From positions 19,383,253 to 19,447,252 of the forward strand of contig NC_037689.1 of the NCBI RefSeq assembly GCF_003255815.1: DNA of 64,000 bases, read 5' to 3'. This stretch comes from Theropithecus gelada. Taxonomy: Eukaryota > Chordata > Mammalia > Primates > Cercopithecidae. Shown here piece after piece: positions 1 to 10,935 of the stretch. The notes beneath the pieces were generated by a model. The model did no database searches and was not told the origin of the DNA. It saw nothing but the letters and a program-made list of their open reading frames with translations. The stretch's first letter is position 1, and each line of letters begins with the position of its first letter. Both the position numbers and the translations under genes were made by a program.

Positions 1-60
1 ACTGAGTAAATGCTTGTTGAGTGAATGAATGAATGAATGAATACATGAATGAATGAACAC
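1..60 (+). repeat. L2 3' terminus with (GAAT)n tail
   Basis: The opening bases match the usual L2 end (AATGCTTGTTGAGTGAATGAA) and run into a GAAT tetranucleotide series. The L2 copy would continue upstream of the window. Confidence 0.6.
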
Positions 61-170
61 ACTCATCCTTGGACCTTTGGGCTGTTACTTTTCATTGGTC
101 CCCTTTCTATGAGTCTCAGATGTACCTCATCCTTGGGCAAGTCTTTTCCTGCCTTTCTTCTCTGCAAGGC
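61..170. other. Unique sequence
   Basis: A short non-repetitive stretch before the Alu. TCTGCAAGGCTT at 161-172 is the left target-site duplication of the following Alu. Confidence 0.4.
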
Positions 171-547
171 TTTTTTTTCTGTGTGTGTGTGTTTTTTTTT
201 TCTTTCTTTCTTTCTTTCTTTTTTCTTTTTCTTTTTCTTTTCTTTCTTTCTTTTTTTTTTTTTGGAGACAGAGTCTTGCTCTGTCGCCCAGGCTGGAGTG
301 CAGTGGCGCGATGTTGGCTCACTGCAACCTCCGCCTCCCAGGTTCAAGCAATTCTTGTGCCTCAGTCTCCTGAGTAGTTGGGACTACAGACGTGTGCCAC
401 CACGCCCGGTTAATTTTTTGCATTTTTAGTAGAGACGGAGTTTCACCATGTTGCCCAGGCAGGTCTTGAATGCCTGAGCTCAGGTGATCCTCCTGCCTCG
501 GCCTCTCAAAGTGCTGGGATTACAGGTGTGAACCATCACGCCTGGCC
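171..547 (-). mobile_element. Alu SINE with degenerate T/TTTC tail
   Basis: A full-length antisense Alu: the complement of the poly-A tail lies on the left as an expanded T and TTTC tract (about 171-263), and the body ends GCCTGGCC. Twelve-base duplications flank it (TCTGCAAGGCTT at 161-172 and TCTGGAAGGCTT at 548-559, one difference), so the insertion is complete. The frames through it are Alu translations, not genes. Confidence 0.93.
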
Positions 548-559
548 TCTGGAAGGCTT

Positions 560-977
560 CTTGTCTGAGACTTGTCTGCTCACTGCCCTGGGTCTGACTC
601 CTTCTCCATTGAGCTCCTGATTCTGCTCTGGGCAGGCCCCGGACAGCTGATGTGCCCAGTATCACTCCCCTCCCTTCATCCCCTTGGTCCCTGCCCAATG
701 CTGGGCCCTCGACCTCTTGCATAATAGCTCTTCTCCAGGTTCCTGTGTGCCCCATCCCTACATTTCTTTCACGCTCTTGCCCATGGCTCAGCCCCTCCTA
801 TTGGCCTGAAGCTGTCTTCTGCTGCTTCTGTTTCCTGGTGCTCTCTCCCTTTAGAGATCTCTTCCTTCAGTCTCCTCAATCCAAAATCAGCGAGAAAAAG
901 CCCAATAGTCAGGTGCATGGATTAGTTAAGGAAGAAGAAAAAAAGCAATAAAAGAGGAGAAAAAGAATAAAGTTCAA
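560..977. other. Unique sequence, no gene seen
   Basis: C/T-rich non-coding DNA with no recognised repeat and an A-rich end just before the next Alu. Open frames are short and show no domain. Confidence 0.4.
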
Positions 978-1256
978 GCCAGGCGTGGTGGCTCAAGCCT
1001 GTAATCCCAGTACTTTGGGAAGCTGAGGCGGGTGGATCACTTGAGGTCAGGAGTTCGAGACCAGCTTGGCCAACATGGTGAAACCCTGTCTCTACTAAAA
1101 ATACAAAACTTAGCCGGGCGTGGTGGTGTGTGCCTGTAATCTCATCTACTCGGGAGGCTGGGGCAGGAGAATCGTTTGAACCCAGGAGGTGGAGGTTGCA
1201 GTGAGCCGAGATTGTGTCACTGCACTCCAGCCTGGATGACAAAGCGAGATATTGTC
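978..1256 (+). mobile_element. Alu SINE lacking a poly-A tail
   Basis: A sense Alu with both monomers, beginning GCCAGGCGTGGTGGCTC and reaching CAAAGCGAGATATTGTC. It stops where the poly-A should begin and passes straight into unique sequence, so the tail was lost by a later deletion or the insertion was atypical. No clear target duplication was seen. Confidence 0.9.
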
Positions 1257-1555
1257 CGGTGCAGTTTCTCCCCTGTGGTGTCACCTCTGCTGATGGCCCA
1301 ATCATTCTCCTGGGCATTCAAGCTGCAAATCACCATCATCATTGGTGTCCCCATCCCTGAGTGGTAATGTTGGATCACCTCTTTGGTGGCTCTGTGACTG
1401 TCCTCTCTTGGCTATTCTCGTGCCAGTGTGCTACTTCAGACATTGCTCATCCTTCCCCTGGGAGACCCCAAAAACTGTCAGATGGGGCCCTCTGCAGCCA
1501 ACATGAGCCTGCTGGAACAAAATTGGACCCAATTACCCTGTATTAGTGGGAGTCT
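1257..1555. other. Unique sequence, no gene seen
   Basis: Non-repetitive by eye, with no convincing coding frame or regulatory cluster. Confidence 0.35.
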
Positions 1556-2045
1556 AGCCAAGAGAAGAGAAACCACTTCAGATATTTAAATATAAGGAAT
1601 TGAATCCTGGAAACTGGATTCACAGATGCTTGAGAAGCTGAAAAGCCAAATAGGGGGCAGTGAGGTCCCCTATAACCTAGAGGTTAGCTATGGCAGCTAG
1701 CATCCCTTAGGGTTGGAGGGACAAAAGGGAAAGGAAGCCTTAAGGGGACGTGGGAGCTGGAGTCAACTGACGGCAGCTGGAACCACAGACAAGATGCAGG
1801 AGAAGAAACTGATGCTGGAGATGCTGCCCAAGGCAAAGGGAATGGGGAGAAATACCCTGATTTCTCCCACTTCCTGCCCTCTGACTCCCACCAGTGTCTC
1901 CCATTGGCTGAACCTTGATAGAGGCCACTTGCAAAGGAGCCTGGGAAATGTAGTTTCCTGCTACACCAAGCAGAGCAAGAAAAGGGAAGGAAATGGATCT
2001 CAGAAGAGAAAAATGACCGATACTGCCTGGCCAAGAAGCCTTCTG
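1556..2045 (+). repeat. Ancient dispersed repeat, family uncertain
   Basis: The texture is that of an old transposon end: purine-rich, with phrases such as AGGAGCCTGGGAAATGTAGT. The 17-base segment ACTTGCAAAGGAGCCTG inside it recurs near 12150, followed by related sequence in both places. I could not name the family. Confidence 0.45.
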
Positions 2046-2565
2046 TAGTTCCCCTCTATCCACCAAATAAACTCCAGACTCCTCAGCCTGACTTTCTGCT
2101 TGCTCTGGGAACTATTCCTGTTCGCTTTGCTAAGCTTGTCTGCCATTGCCCCTGTGTGCTCTCACTAAAGGTGGATGACGCTGGGACCCTGCTTCTGGCA
2201 TCTGCCCACCTCTGGACCTTTCCTCACTCAGCATTCTGTACCCAGAGTGCTTTTCCTTCCAGCCAGGCTTGTTGTAATCTCGCCCAGACTTGTACGGCCC
2301 AGGTGAAACGCCACCACCTTCATGAAGCCTTCCTGACCAGCACTTCCAGCCCCACCTCCACACAAACAAACGTTCTTTTTATTCTTTCCCAGCACTTCCT
2401 GCGTTGATGCCTCGCCTCGCTTCTTCCTGTATCACAGTTATTAATGGGCTTGTCTCAGCTTCCCATTAGACCGCAGGCTTCCTAAAAGGCTTGCTCAAAA
2501 TGAAGCCTCCACGGCGCCTTGCACCTAGAAAGGGCTCACTGCATTTTAGTTTAATGAATGAACAA
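2046..2565 (+). repeat. Diverged L2 LINE 3' region
   Basis: The order of phrases follows the L2 3' end: CTTCATGAAGCCTTCCTGACC, then a stretch ending in GCACCTAGAAAGGGCTCACTGC and TTTAATGAATGAAC. It is heavily diverged. No protein is encoded. Confidence 0.55.
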
Positions 2566-3185
2566 ATAAGTCGCAAGCAACACATCAGCAGGTTGCAATG
2601 CCCAGTCAATGTAGGGGAATTAATTTTGACTTTGGCAATCCATGCCTTGGGGGATGTGACAAGGCCCCGGGAAATGCGAGGTGGGGAGTCGCTCAGGGCG
2701 GGGAGCAGATGTTCACATTCTGCTTTGTTATTACTTCAGGTTATTGGTCCAGGTTTTTTCTTTTAGACAGAAAAGAATCCGCCCATGTTTTCATGTTGTT
2801 CTCATTGAAATACACCCACAGGCATTGAAACGAACCCGCTGGTGAAGTGCAAGGAGAGAGAGGGTAGCCCGTTCGTTTCTTCACTAAAGTTTGGAGCTGC
2901 AGCTTGTGGGCCGGGACTCCCAGGGGCTCCAGTGCAGGAAGCGGAGGGCAGAATGAGGGAGTCGGAGAAACTGGTGGTGAGCATCTCCTTAGGTAAATGC
3001 TCGGAGCAGTGGGGGGTTGGGGAGAAGCTTTGGCGCTGGAGCTTTTACAATGTGACTGTGAATTCACGTTTGTAGGAAGCCTTTTTCAAAAGCTTTCCTT
3101 TTCCCCTCAGGGAGTTGCAGAGGGTGAGAAGGGTGCGGTGTCGAGCTGGGTGGAAGGCAGAGGTGGCTCGGGCTGGGAACCCCTA
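2566..3185. other. Unique sequence, no gene seen
   Basis: Moderately GC-rich and free of recognised repeats. An ATG near 2953 runs into a GT-rich stretch that superficially resembles an exon end, but the frame is short and has no domain. Confidence 0.35.
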
Positions 3186-3280
3186 TTTCAGGCTATTCAT
3201 TTGTTCGGTGGTTCAGTTCCTTCCTTCCTTCATTTGTTCATTCATACATTGAATAAATGTGAATTGATGATCCATCAGAA
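3186..3280 (-). repeat. L2 3' terminus, antisense
   Basis: TTCATTTGTTCATTCATACA followed by TTGAATAAATGTGAATTGATG is the complement of the L2 end, which in sense reads TGAATGAATGAA. Confidence 0.45.
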
Positions 3281-3289
3281 CGATAAGAC

Positions 3290-3440
3290 TTTTGGAGCCA
3301 GTAGTCTAAGTCCTGTATTTGGAAAAGGAAGGCTCAGAAAGGTGTGCTCCAAGTGACCTGCTCCACGTCACACAGCCAGTTACGAGCTGTGGTAAGATTT
3401 GAACCTTCATCTCGCGATTCCCAGTCCGGTGATCCCAGGC
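3290..3440 (+). repeat. MIR SINE fragment
   Basis: It shows the ordered MIR core in diverged form: AAGGCTCAGAAAGGT, CACGTCACACAGCCAG, then GATTTGAACCTTCATC. Confidence 0.7.
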
Positions 3441-4019
3441 TTTATGGGGGCTGCTAAGGGGACCCCGGTGGGCCCTTGCCTGGCACACTTTGTTTTAAGC
3501 TGGGTTCTTCCAGTGGGTGAAGAAATGTGGCTCCCTCTGAACTCACAACGGAACCTGTCCTCAGTTCCCTGCCCCTGGTGCAGTGCAGGTCTCTGATGGA
3601 GCTGCTGCACAGACCGCACTCTGCGCTCAGTGTTTATAAAGCCGTGGCAGCTTGGGGTGTGGACAGGAGTGACCTATGCTGTCTAAACAAACCGCGAGCT
3701 TCTGGCGGCCTGCCTGCCTGCCAGGGTGCATGTGACATTCTCTGGCCAAGCGAGGTTGGTTCGACTGGAACTCCTGGCTTTGCTCCTTTTGAGAGTGCAG
3801 CAGTGTGTAAATGCAGGTCTGAGCCCTTTAGTGCCCCAGAGGGAGCAGAGGCTGGCTATCATCTAAGATGCAAAGGTACATGGTTTCCCAGCATGTTACT
3901 GCCAGCTCCTTCTACCTTCTCCGGGCTGTTCCTTCTTTCTTTCGTTTCTCTTAATCACCAAGGGACAAAGAAGAGACCTGTCGTCCAAAAAATCCGAGCA
4001 GATTTCACCTAGCAGAAAC
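3441..4019. other. Unique sequence, no gene seen
   Basis: A 161-codon frame crosses it on the plus strand (3527-4012). It has no recognisable domain or biased composition, and I do not call it a gene. Confidence 0.35.
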
Positions 4020-4560
4020 CACAGGAACAGGCAGATTTTAGAAAAATGAAGGACTAGCTGCTGCTTTCAAAGACTCTGCCCCTAAATAATGCAACTTCGG
4101 TTTGTCATCCCAGATGTGTGTTTGAAAAATCAGGCTTAAGTCTGTCATTTTAAATGGCTTTTTAAATGACACAGAAATTATGCTATTTTTAGGTCAAATA
4201 CCTTGCAGAAGTTGACATTTTAAGGTTTGGCTATGTGTGAAAACATCCAAAGGGAAATGTGTGCTTTCTCTTTTTTCCAGAAACAATAAACTGGATGAGT
4301 GGCCTTAGTTTATGTGTGCACGTTCTTACCTCTCTTGTATTTGCATCTCCAGTGTTTATTGGTGTGATTCTTCAGGCATACACTCAACATGGCAGATGTC
4401 ACCTGAAGGCCGCCCTTTGGAGATGAGGTCCCCACAAATAAGAGCAGGTCATTAGACTAGAACCGCCTTTGTTCCCTTAACTACGGTGTTTTCTGTCTCC
4501 ACACAGAGCACACTATATATAAAGCCATAACCATTCAGAGTCACACATGGACTATATAAA
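4020..4560. promoter_or_regulatory. Candidate conserved non-coding element
   Basis: AT-richer unique DNA without repeats and with homeodomain-like and MEF2-like strings (TTTAAATGGC, CTATTTTTAG, GTTTATTGGTG). The appearance resembles conserved enhancers, but conservation cannot be judged from one sequence. Assignment is inference. Confidence 0.25.
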
Positions 4561-5193
4561 GGCACTGCTGAGAGATGAAAGATGTTTTTAACCCCTTCCT
4601 CTCAGGCGTCTGTGGCAGCTGCAAGCACTCAGTTTTAGAATGTGCCAAGTTCTGTTCTGGGCTGCTGTGGGGTTGTGGGGGTGGGGGTGGTGGAAGAGGA
4701 GGAGGAGGGAGCTGTGAATGAAGCAGCAAGGTGAGAGGAGTGGTTCCTCCACCCCAACCCTCACCCCCTCTTTCTTGCCTCAGTTTAGAGCTGCTGGGAA
4801 TCCCTCAGGGATAAGGGCGACAACAGAGAAGAAGTGTAACAGCAATGGACAGGACTCGGGCTGTAGAGACAGCCTTCCATAATTTTAGACTGGGTCCCTG
4901 TAACCTGCAGTCTCTTCAGGGATGTTAGGGCACTTGAAACCACAGGGTAAAGGTGGCACCGCTTCCTGGAGGATCAATTGTATTGGATTTGAAGTGATTG
5001 TCAACGTCGCTTTTCTATACAAACAAGCACAGGGCTCTCTGATAGAATAGAATGTAGATGGACATGAACAGCAATGCCAAACACGGCACATCAAGACGTG
5101 CCCATCCTGCTGAGGTGCCACTTTGGGCTGTACCTTGACACCCTTAGAAGGCTGTTAACGCCTTTTGGTGACAAAGATTGAGAAACCCTGCCC
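4561..5193. other. Unique sequence with a G-rich patch
   Basis: Non-coding. At about 4668-4720 it becomes G-rich (GTGGGGTTGTGGGGGTGGGG followed by GGA repeats), three G runs rather than a complete four-run quadruplex motif. Confidence 0.4.
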
Positions 5194-5566
5194 CAGGCAG
5201 CGTGCGGTTGCTCACGCCTGTAATCCCAGCACTTTGGGAGGCCGAGGCAGGCAAATCACAAGGTCAGGAGTTTGAGACCAGCCTGGCCAATATGGTGAAA
5301 CCCTGTCTCTACTAAAAATACAAAAATTTGCTGGGCATGGTGGCAGGCGCCTGTACTCCCAGCTGCTCAGGAGGCTGAGGCAGGAGAATCGCTTGAACCT
5401 GGGAGATGAAGGTTGCAGTGAGCCGAGATTGCACCATTGCACTCCAGCTTGGGCCATAGAGCAAGACTCCATCTCAGAAAAGAAAGAAAGAAAGGAAGAA
5501 AGAAAGAAAGAAAAAAGAAGGAAAGAAAGAAAGAAAGAAGGAAAAAGAAAGAAAGAAAGAAAGAAA
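5194..5566 (+). mobile_element. Alu SINE with long GAAA-type tail
   Basis: A full sense Alu (AATCACAAGGTCAGGAG, AGAATCGCTTGAACCTGGG) followed from 5476 by about 90 bases of GAAA and GAAG units, a poly-A tail that has become a purine microsatellite. Confidence 0.93.
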
Positions 5567-5569
5567 CCG

Positions 5570-5750
5570 CCTGGCTCTACTGCTTACTAACTGTGTGACT
5601 TGGGGCGAGTTACTCCACCTTTGTGAGCCTCAGTTTCTTCCTCTGTAAAATCAGGCTGGTACCAGCTTCTTCCTTAGAGGGTGTTTGTGAGGATAAAATA
5701 AGAAGATGTGCTGGAGTGTCTGGCCCCCAGCCCCTAGAAATGGCTCCATG
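5570..5750 (-). repeat. MIR SINE, antisense
   Basis: It reads as the MIR complement: ACTGTGTGACTTGGGGCGAG, then GCCTCAGTTTCTTCCTCTGT, then TTTGTGAGGATAAAATAAG. Confidence 0.8.
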
Positions 5751-6439
5751 AGAGCTAGTGATTATTTTGGTTCAGTTGTAGGATATGTGGAAATACTCGA
5801 CCTGTCAGCCTTTGCTCAGATGGGAATATGCTGTGGCCGAAGTGGGAATTGGCCAAGTCTGCTTGACTGGAGGCTGACATTCTCGTGGCCATCTCTTTTC
5901 CAGAAGTGCAGGAAGAGAGAATGGTGTGGGCCTACTGGTCCCAGTATTTTGCCCAGGTGCCTACCCTTGAGAACTCCCAGAACCATGCTCCCCCATTTTT
6001 TGCTGACATCCCTGTGGGAAATTCCTTTGGCAATGGAAACCATTCAGTTTGAGCCCAGTCCCTGGCAGGACCCACCATAGCCACTGGGTTTGTGTAACAG
6101 CCTCGCTCCTGTGAGGGCACCACTGTGGGGGTACAGAGGATGCCCAGATGGGCAGTGCAGAAAATACTGTCACAACACGCCCTGGGCCCTTAGAGGCAGA
6201 GTAGTAAAAACAGCTCAGGCTCCCTCACCCCTGGACTCTGCCCACATCCCACGGCCATGCTGCTCTGCCCATTTCTTCTGCATGACCTATATGGCTGCTT
6301 CTGAGATAAGCCATGTTCTGCTTCTGAAACTTGCTGTGCTTGATAATATGTCCCATGCAAGTGGAGAGAGGGGTGGAGGAGCCCAGCTGGACAGGTGTGA
6401 GGAAAGGGGAAACTTCTGGTGGAAAACTCTGCCCTGCAC
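5751..6439. other. Unique sequence, no gene seen
   Basis: No repeat recognised. The open frames on both strands (up to about 143 codons) overlap each other and lack domains. The right end may include the diverged start of the neighbouring LTR. Confidence 0.35.
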
Positions 6440-6815
6440 TGGACACTGTGGTGCTTTGAAATATATATCCATATGTTTTTTGATACTCTTCCCCTCAGGA
6501 GGGAAGCCAGCGGCCATATAGTGAATGTACTCAAGTGGCCTGTGGGGAGCCCCACATGGTGAGGACTGAGGCCTCCTGCCAACAGCCACATGAGGGAGCC
6601 ATCTTGGAAGCAGATTCCCCAGCCCCAGTTGAGCCTTCAGATGACTGCAACCCTGGCCCACACCTTGGCTGAAACCTCATGAGAGATCTTAAGTCAGAAC
6701 CACGGAGCCTAGCTACTCCCAGATTCCTGACCCACAGAATCTGTGAGATAATAGCATGTGTGAGTTTAAGCTGCAAAAATTTGAGCTAATTTATTATGAA
6801 GTAATAGATAACCTT
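6440..6815 (+). mobile_element. MaLR-type LTR (MLT1-like)
   Basis: Ordered LTR phrases are present: GAGGCCTCCTGCCAACAGCC, GAGCCATCTTGGAAGCAGAT, GCCTTCAGATGACTGCAACC, CATGAGAGATCTTAAGTCAG and ATTCCTGACCCACAGAATC. No internal retroviral-like part is attached, so it is a solo LTR or a fragment. Confidence 0.8.
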
Positions 6816-6852
6816 CTCCTTGTCCTTTAAGATGTCATTTGAAAGTTTCCAA

Positions 6853-6993
6853 GGCCAGGTGTGGTAGCTCATGCCTGTAATCCCAGCACTGTGGGAAGCC
6901 GAGGCAGGTGGATCACTTGAGGCCAGGAGTTTGAGACTAATATGGAGTCTGGCTAATATGGCAAAATCCTGTCTCTACCAAAGAAAAAAAAAA
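6853..6993 (+). mobile_element. Free left Alu monomer (FLAM-like)
   Basis: A single left monomer ends directly in poly-A after GTCTCTACC. Near-identical flanks AAAGTTTCCAA (6842-6852) and AAAGTTTCAA (6991-7000) show that it inserted as a monomer, not as a truncated dimer. Confidence 0.8.
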
Positions 6994-7000
6994 GTTTCAA

Positions 7001-7135
7001 GGACTTCACTGATGTCTTTCCTTTATTCCTGGCTTATGATGATGTTGGAAGCTTGAAAAAGAAGATGAGAAGATGTGTGGTTTTGGAGTAGGGCAGTAAT
7101 GCCATGGGCATACACGCCAAGCATTTTCTACTGGT
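7001..7135. other. Unique sequence
   Basis: Short unannotated spacer between the Alu monomer and a MIR. Confidence 0.3.
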
Positions 7136-7285
7136 TATGTCACATAAGCATCTCAACCACGCTGTGGGAAGGTATTAATAGTCCCATTTTATAAATGAGA
7201 ACACTGAGGCTTGGAAAGGTTAAGATCTTTGCTCAAGAATGCCCAGCTAGATTTGCAGCCTGGTTGTTGAGGCAGCAAGCCTGTA
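7136..7285 (+). repeat. MIR SINE
   Basis: Sense MIR core: TCCCATTTTATAAATGAGAA, CACTGAGGCTTGGAAAGGTT, AAGAATGCCCAGCTAGATTT. Confidence 0.8.
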
Positions 7286-7339
7286 TTTCTTGATTGATAA
7301 CAGGCTGTCTCTGTTTGGGAATAAAGCAGCTGGGTCAAG

Positions 7340-7915
7340 GTTTGAGTTTTGCTTCTGAATAACCCCATGGTGTTTAGCAAGTCACTAATCTGTGGGGCCC
7401 TTTTTCTTCTTGAAAGGACCTCTTTCCCATTCCTTGTAGTCAGTGGGGCTGTCAGTTATAGTGCCTCACCCTCCTGTGGCCACAGGAATGGAGCATGTGT
7501 CTCTGGCCTGGCCAATCAAATTGTCCTATTCCCTTGATTGTACTGATTGGTTAAGGGATGAGCATGTGATTCTAGACAGGCCGATGAAAATCTTCCTCAG
7601 AGTATCTCGGCCACAGCCAATGGGGAGGGAGGCTCTTTTTTTTTGTGCTGGGACTGCTAAGCTGGGAGGATGTGAATCTGGTGCTATCTGGGTTGGCAGG
7701 TCTGCCTGTCTACAGTGTCAGGTCGAGCCAAGCTATGGAGGAAGGCAGAGCTCTGGATCCACTTGAGCCTCTGAATCCGGCTATCCCTGAAGCCATTCCT
7801 CTCCCTTGACTCCTTGGTTACAAGAGTCAGTAAATTCCTACCCCACTTCTTTTTGTCCTTTTTCTGCCCCTTTGGTCTCAGCTAATTTGACTTGGCTTTG
7901 TGTTGCTTGCAATAC
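7340..7915 (+). repeat. Ancient transposon 3' segment, family uncertain
   Basis: The phrases GTGCTGGGACTGCTAAGCTG, ATCCGGCTATCCCTGAAGCC, GTTACAAGAGTCAGTAAATT and CTTTGTGTTGCTTGCAATAC follow the order of a common old L1 or LTR terminal segment that I could not name. It is strongly diverged. Confidence 0.45.
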
Positions 7916-8830
7916 AGTGGGCAAACGTGGGATTTGCCTTTAGCATCTTGGAGCAGCAGAGCGTAGCTCCTCTACATGGTGACCAAGCGTGGCAGGTGCT
8001 GTTGGTGCCCTGCTGGCCCATGCTGGGGATCATGGCAGGCTGTTCCCTTACAGGCCAGTGGCTTCCTGCATAGCTCTGCCTGAGGCGTTCTCTGACTCAA
8101 GGACCATGCTTAGCCTGCATATGGTGGGGCTGGGGTGGGCTGAAGTAGGCAATTCTAAAATGCCAGGGAATTAATATCCCAGCAACGACCCTCTTCCAAT
8201 GAGGAATGGAGGTGGATGGATACCTACCCTGGCTCCTTTGCCTCTGGGAACAATCTAGAGGCATGCTCTACACAGTCTCTCTGAAAGTCCCCAGAAGGAC
8301 TGAGTCAGTCATCCGCAGTGGGAACCCGCTGAACAGAGTACCTTTTGTTGGCTTTCCTCTCTGTCCTGTCTCCTTCCCTACACTCTCACTTGTGATTCCT
8401 GGGGTCACCTCCTAAATGAACCTGTACTCAAATCCTTATATCAGGGTCTGCTTTGTGGGGAGCCCTTCTAGGATGTCAGTATCTGGAATTTTGATTTTTC
8501 TGGAGCTGACTGATCTGGAGATATCTGTATTAATTGGAAAGGCTGAAATGGCACGATTCAGTCTCAGCAATTTAGTAAGTTCAATATCTCCCATATTGGA
8601 CATGGGTTTAAGACAAGCAAGAATATCAGGGGTCTGAGACTCCACAAAAATGCAGCAGCCATTTTTGCAGTGGAAGTTGGTGGGGCAAATGGGGTTGGAG
8701 CATTTGGGCAATTTGGGGTTGTTTCAGTTTGGTGCTTGGCAGGGTACCTGCATTCTCCCACGCGCCTAGGCTCCAGAAGCATCTTTGTACAGACAGGAGC
8801 CAGGAGCACTTCAGATTACAGCCGGAGACA
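7916..8830. other. Unique sequence, no gene seen
   Basis: Non-repetitive by eye. The second half (about 8420-8740) is AT-richer. Several 60-90 codon frames exist on both strands without recognisable products. Confidence 0.35.
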
Positions 8831-9331
8831 TGCCTGGTTTCCAGCCGTTGGTCTTGTTTGCCTTTCCCTCTGCCTTTGTTATCGCTCCTTCCTTTCGCTA
8901 CTCTCATTTAGTTATGTTTAAACACGTCCTGTGTCGCCACCTCAGCGGAGAGGCTGGAGAGCCTGTGACAGTGTGGCTTCCACTTCATCTTCCCCTGCAA
9001 GGCCTTGAGCTCCTAGGCTCAGTGACAGTTTTCCCTGGGCCCCAGCGAAGAGTTGCATCTGTTGGTGGGGGCATAGTTGGCTGGCACAGCTTAGCCTCGC
9101 GTCTGCTTTCTCTTCTCCCCGGCAGCTCCCGGAGACTCCCAGTGGGTCCTCCCTGATCCTCCTCCCCTTCTTCCTGGTCACTTCCGCAGTGGCATCTGGG
9201 CCACAGACATTGTTTTCCCCTAATTGCATTTCAGCCGAGGAGAGCTATGCTAATAGAGGGACTGCAGGAGAGGGGCCTGGCGGAGCTTGGCAGAGTGGCT
9301 GCAGCTTCTGCACAGGACTTTGAGAAAAAAG
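8831..9331. other. Unique GC-richer sequence
   Basis: No repeat or gene recognised. Overlapping frames on opposite strands (123 and 95 codons) lack domains. Confidence 0.35.
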
Positions 9332-9427
9332 AAAAGGTTCATAAGGGGTACCACTGCCCCCTTCCCACTCTAAGGGCATGTGCCACTCTAAGGGGAAAGG
9401 GGCAGTGGTACCCCTAATAAACCTTTT
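9332..9427. repeat. 29-bp inverted repeat with internal direct repeat
   Basis: The arms at 9332-9360 and 9399-9427 are reverse complements with two mismatches; the inner 17 bases (9344-9360 with 9399-9415) are perfect. Within the 38-base spacer the 12-mer CCACTCTAAGGG occurs twice (9365-9376 and 9383-9394). GGTACCCCTA recurs just outside at 9430. It belongs to no transposon I recognise. Confidence 0.9.
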
Positions 9428-9521
9428 GTGGTACCCCTACTGAGCCTCTTTTCTGTATTTTTTTCTTTTTCCTTGAGATATAAAGATGAGCTTCCAGTGT
9501 ACTAAATGTGCAGCTTGATAC

Positions 9522-9820
9522 ATTTTTTTTGTTTGTTTGAGACGGAGTCTTACTCGGTCGCCCAGGCTGGAGTGCAGTGGTGCGATCTCGGCTCACTGCA
9601 AACTCCGCCTCCCGGGTTCAAGCAATACTCCTGCCTCAGCCTCCCTAGTAGTTGGGATTACAGGAGTCCACCACTACGCCCAGCTAATTTTGGTATTTTT
9701 AGTAGAGACGGGGTTTCACCATGTTGGCCAGGCTGGTCTTAAACTCCTGACCTCAGATGATCGGGCCACCTTAGCCTCCCAAAGTGTTGGGATTACAGGC
9801 ATGAACCGCTGCGCCCAGCC
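9522..9820 (-). mobile_element. Alu SINE
   Basis: Full-length antisense Alu with the body starting GAGACGGAGTCTTACTCGG and ending GCGCCCAGCC. It is nested in the old L1. Confidence 0.93.
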
Positions 9821-10039
9821 GATAAATTTTTACATATGTCTATACCTCTGATAAAAATCATATTAGAGAACTTGCCCATCATTCCAGAAGGTTCCCTGGT
9901 GCCCTTTCTTGTTAGTACTCCCACCCGCAGAGGCAACCACTATTCCTCTATCACCATAGACCTGTATCACCATAGACTGAGTGCCAGCTTTTTAACTGTA
10001 AAATGGAATCATCCAGCACTGTTTGCTTCTGTGTCCGGG

Positions 10040-10341
10040 TTTTTTTGTTTTTTTTTTTCAAAGACTGGGTCTTGCTCTGTTACCCAGGCTGGAGTGCAGT
10101 GGTACAATCACGGCTCACTACAGCCTTTACCTCCTGAGCTCAAGTGATCCTCCCACTTCAACCTCCTGAGTAACTGAAACTATGGGCGTGTGCCACCATG
10201 CCCAGCTAATTCGAAAAGTTTTTTGTAGAGAGCATCTTTCTTTATTGCCCAGGCTGGTCTCAAGCTCCTGGCCTCCAGCGCTCTTCCCATCTTAGCTTCC
10301 TAAGGTGCTGGGATGATAGGCGTGAGCCACTGCCCCTGTCC
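10040..10341 (-). mobile_element. AluJ-like SINE
   Basis: An old antisense Alu with many changes (CAGCCTTTACCTCCTGAGCT, CACTTCAACCTCCTGAGTA). The high divergence and the CTCAAGTGATCC type sequence point to AluJ. It is nested in the old L1. Confidence 0.88.
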
Positions 10342-10395
10342 TTGGGTCTAGCTCCTTTTACCCCACATCATCTCTGTGAGTGTGAGTTGTGCTGT

Positions 10396-10935
10396 GTGTC
10401 ACCATAGTCTTCCTCCCGTTTTTTGTTGAGGTTTTGTTTCATTCCATTCCTCACCACCAATGGGCTGAAAGTTAAGGCCCTGCAGGGGATACAAAGCCAG
10501 TGACATGCAGATCCAGTTTTGCCCCTATCCACAACCCAGGAGGCAGGCACCTCCGCTCCCAACACCGGGAGGCCCATCTATCAATTCCGCCAAACCCTGG
10601 CTCAGGAGGTTGATGCAGCCGTGGCATCGGATTCCTTGTCTATTCCAAGCTGCCAGGGCCAGTAACCTTGGGTTGGAAGCTTTGCTGACTTCTTAGGACG
10701 CAGGAGGAGCCTGGAGCAGTCCCAGCTATGGGGTGGGGCTTGGAAATAATAAGTTGTGATTTACAAACGTGCCTATGGTGGCAGAAGAGAAAAGTCACTG
10801 AGGTCTGGTGACTCTTCCACCACAGAGAAGCCTTTCTTTTCCTTCCTGGATTCTTATGGCGGCCCCTGACAGCTGCCCCGTGCAGAGTCTCCTTTCCTTT
10901 GATTCATCAGCTCGCTGCCGTCAGCCCAGCTCCCA
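10396..10935. other. Unique sequence, no gene seen
   Basis: Non-repetitive by eye; contains no frame with a recognisable product. Confidence 0.35.

Larger units (their letters stand above)
9465..10395 (-). mobile_element. Old L1 LINE fragment split by two Alus
   Basis: Three pieces (about 9465-9521, 9821-10039 and 10342-10395) read as one antisense L1: TTGAGATATAAAGATGAGC, then AGGCAACCACTATTCCTCTA and TGGAATCATCCAGCACTGTT, then TAGCTCCTTTTACCCCACAT. A 16-base tandem duplication (TATCACCATAGACCTG-like) sits in the middle piece at about 9949-9980. Confidence 0.7.

Noticed and set aside
2953..3000. Exon-like ATG followed by a GT-containing stretch
   Set aside because: A very short frame, with no promoter, no CpG island and no partner exon visible.
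4660..4715. G-quadruplex near 4.67 kb
   Set aside because: Only three runs of three or more G lie close together; the fourth is too far for the standard rule.
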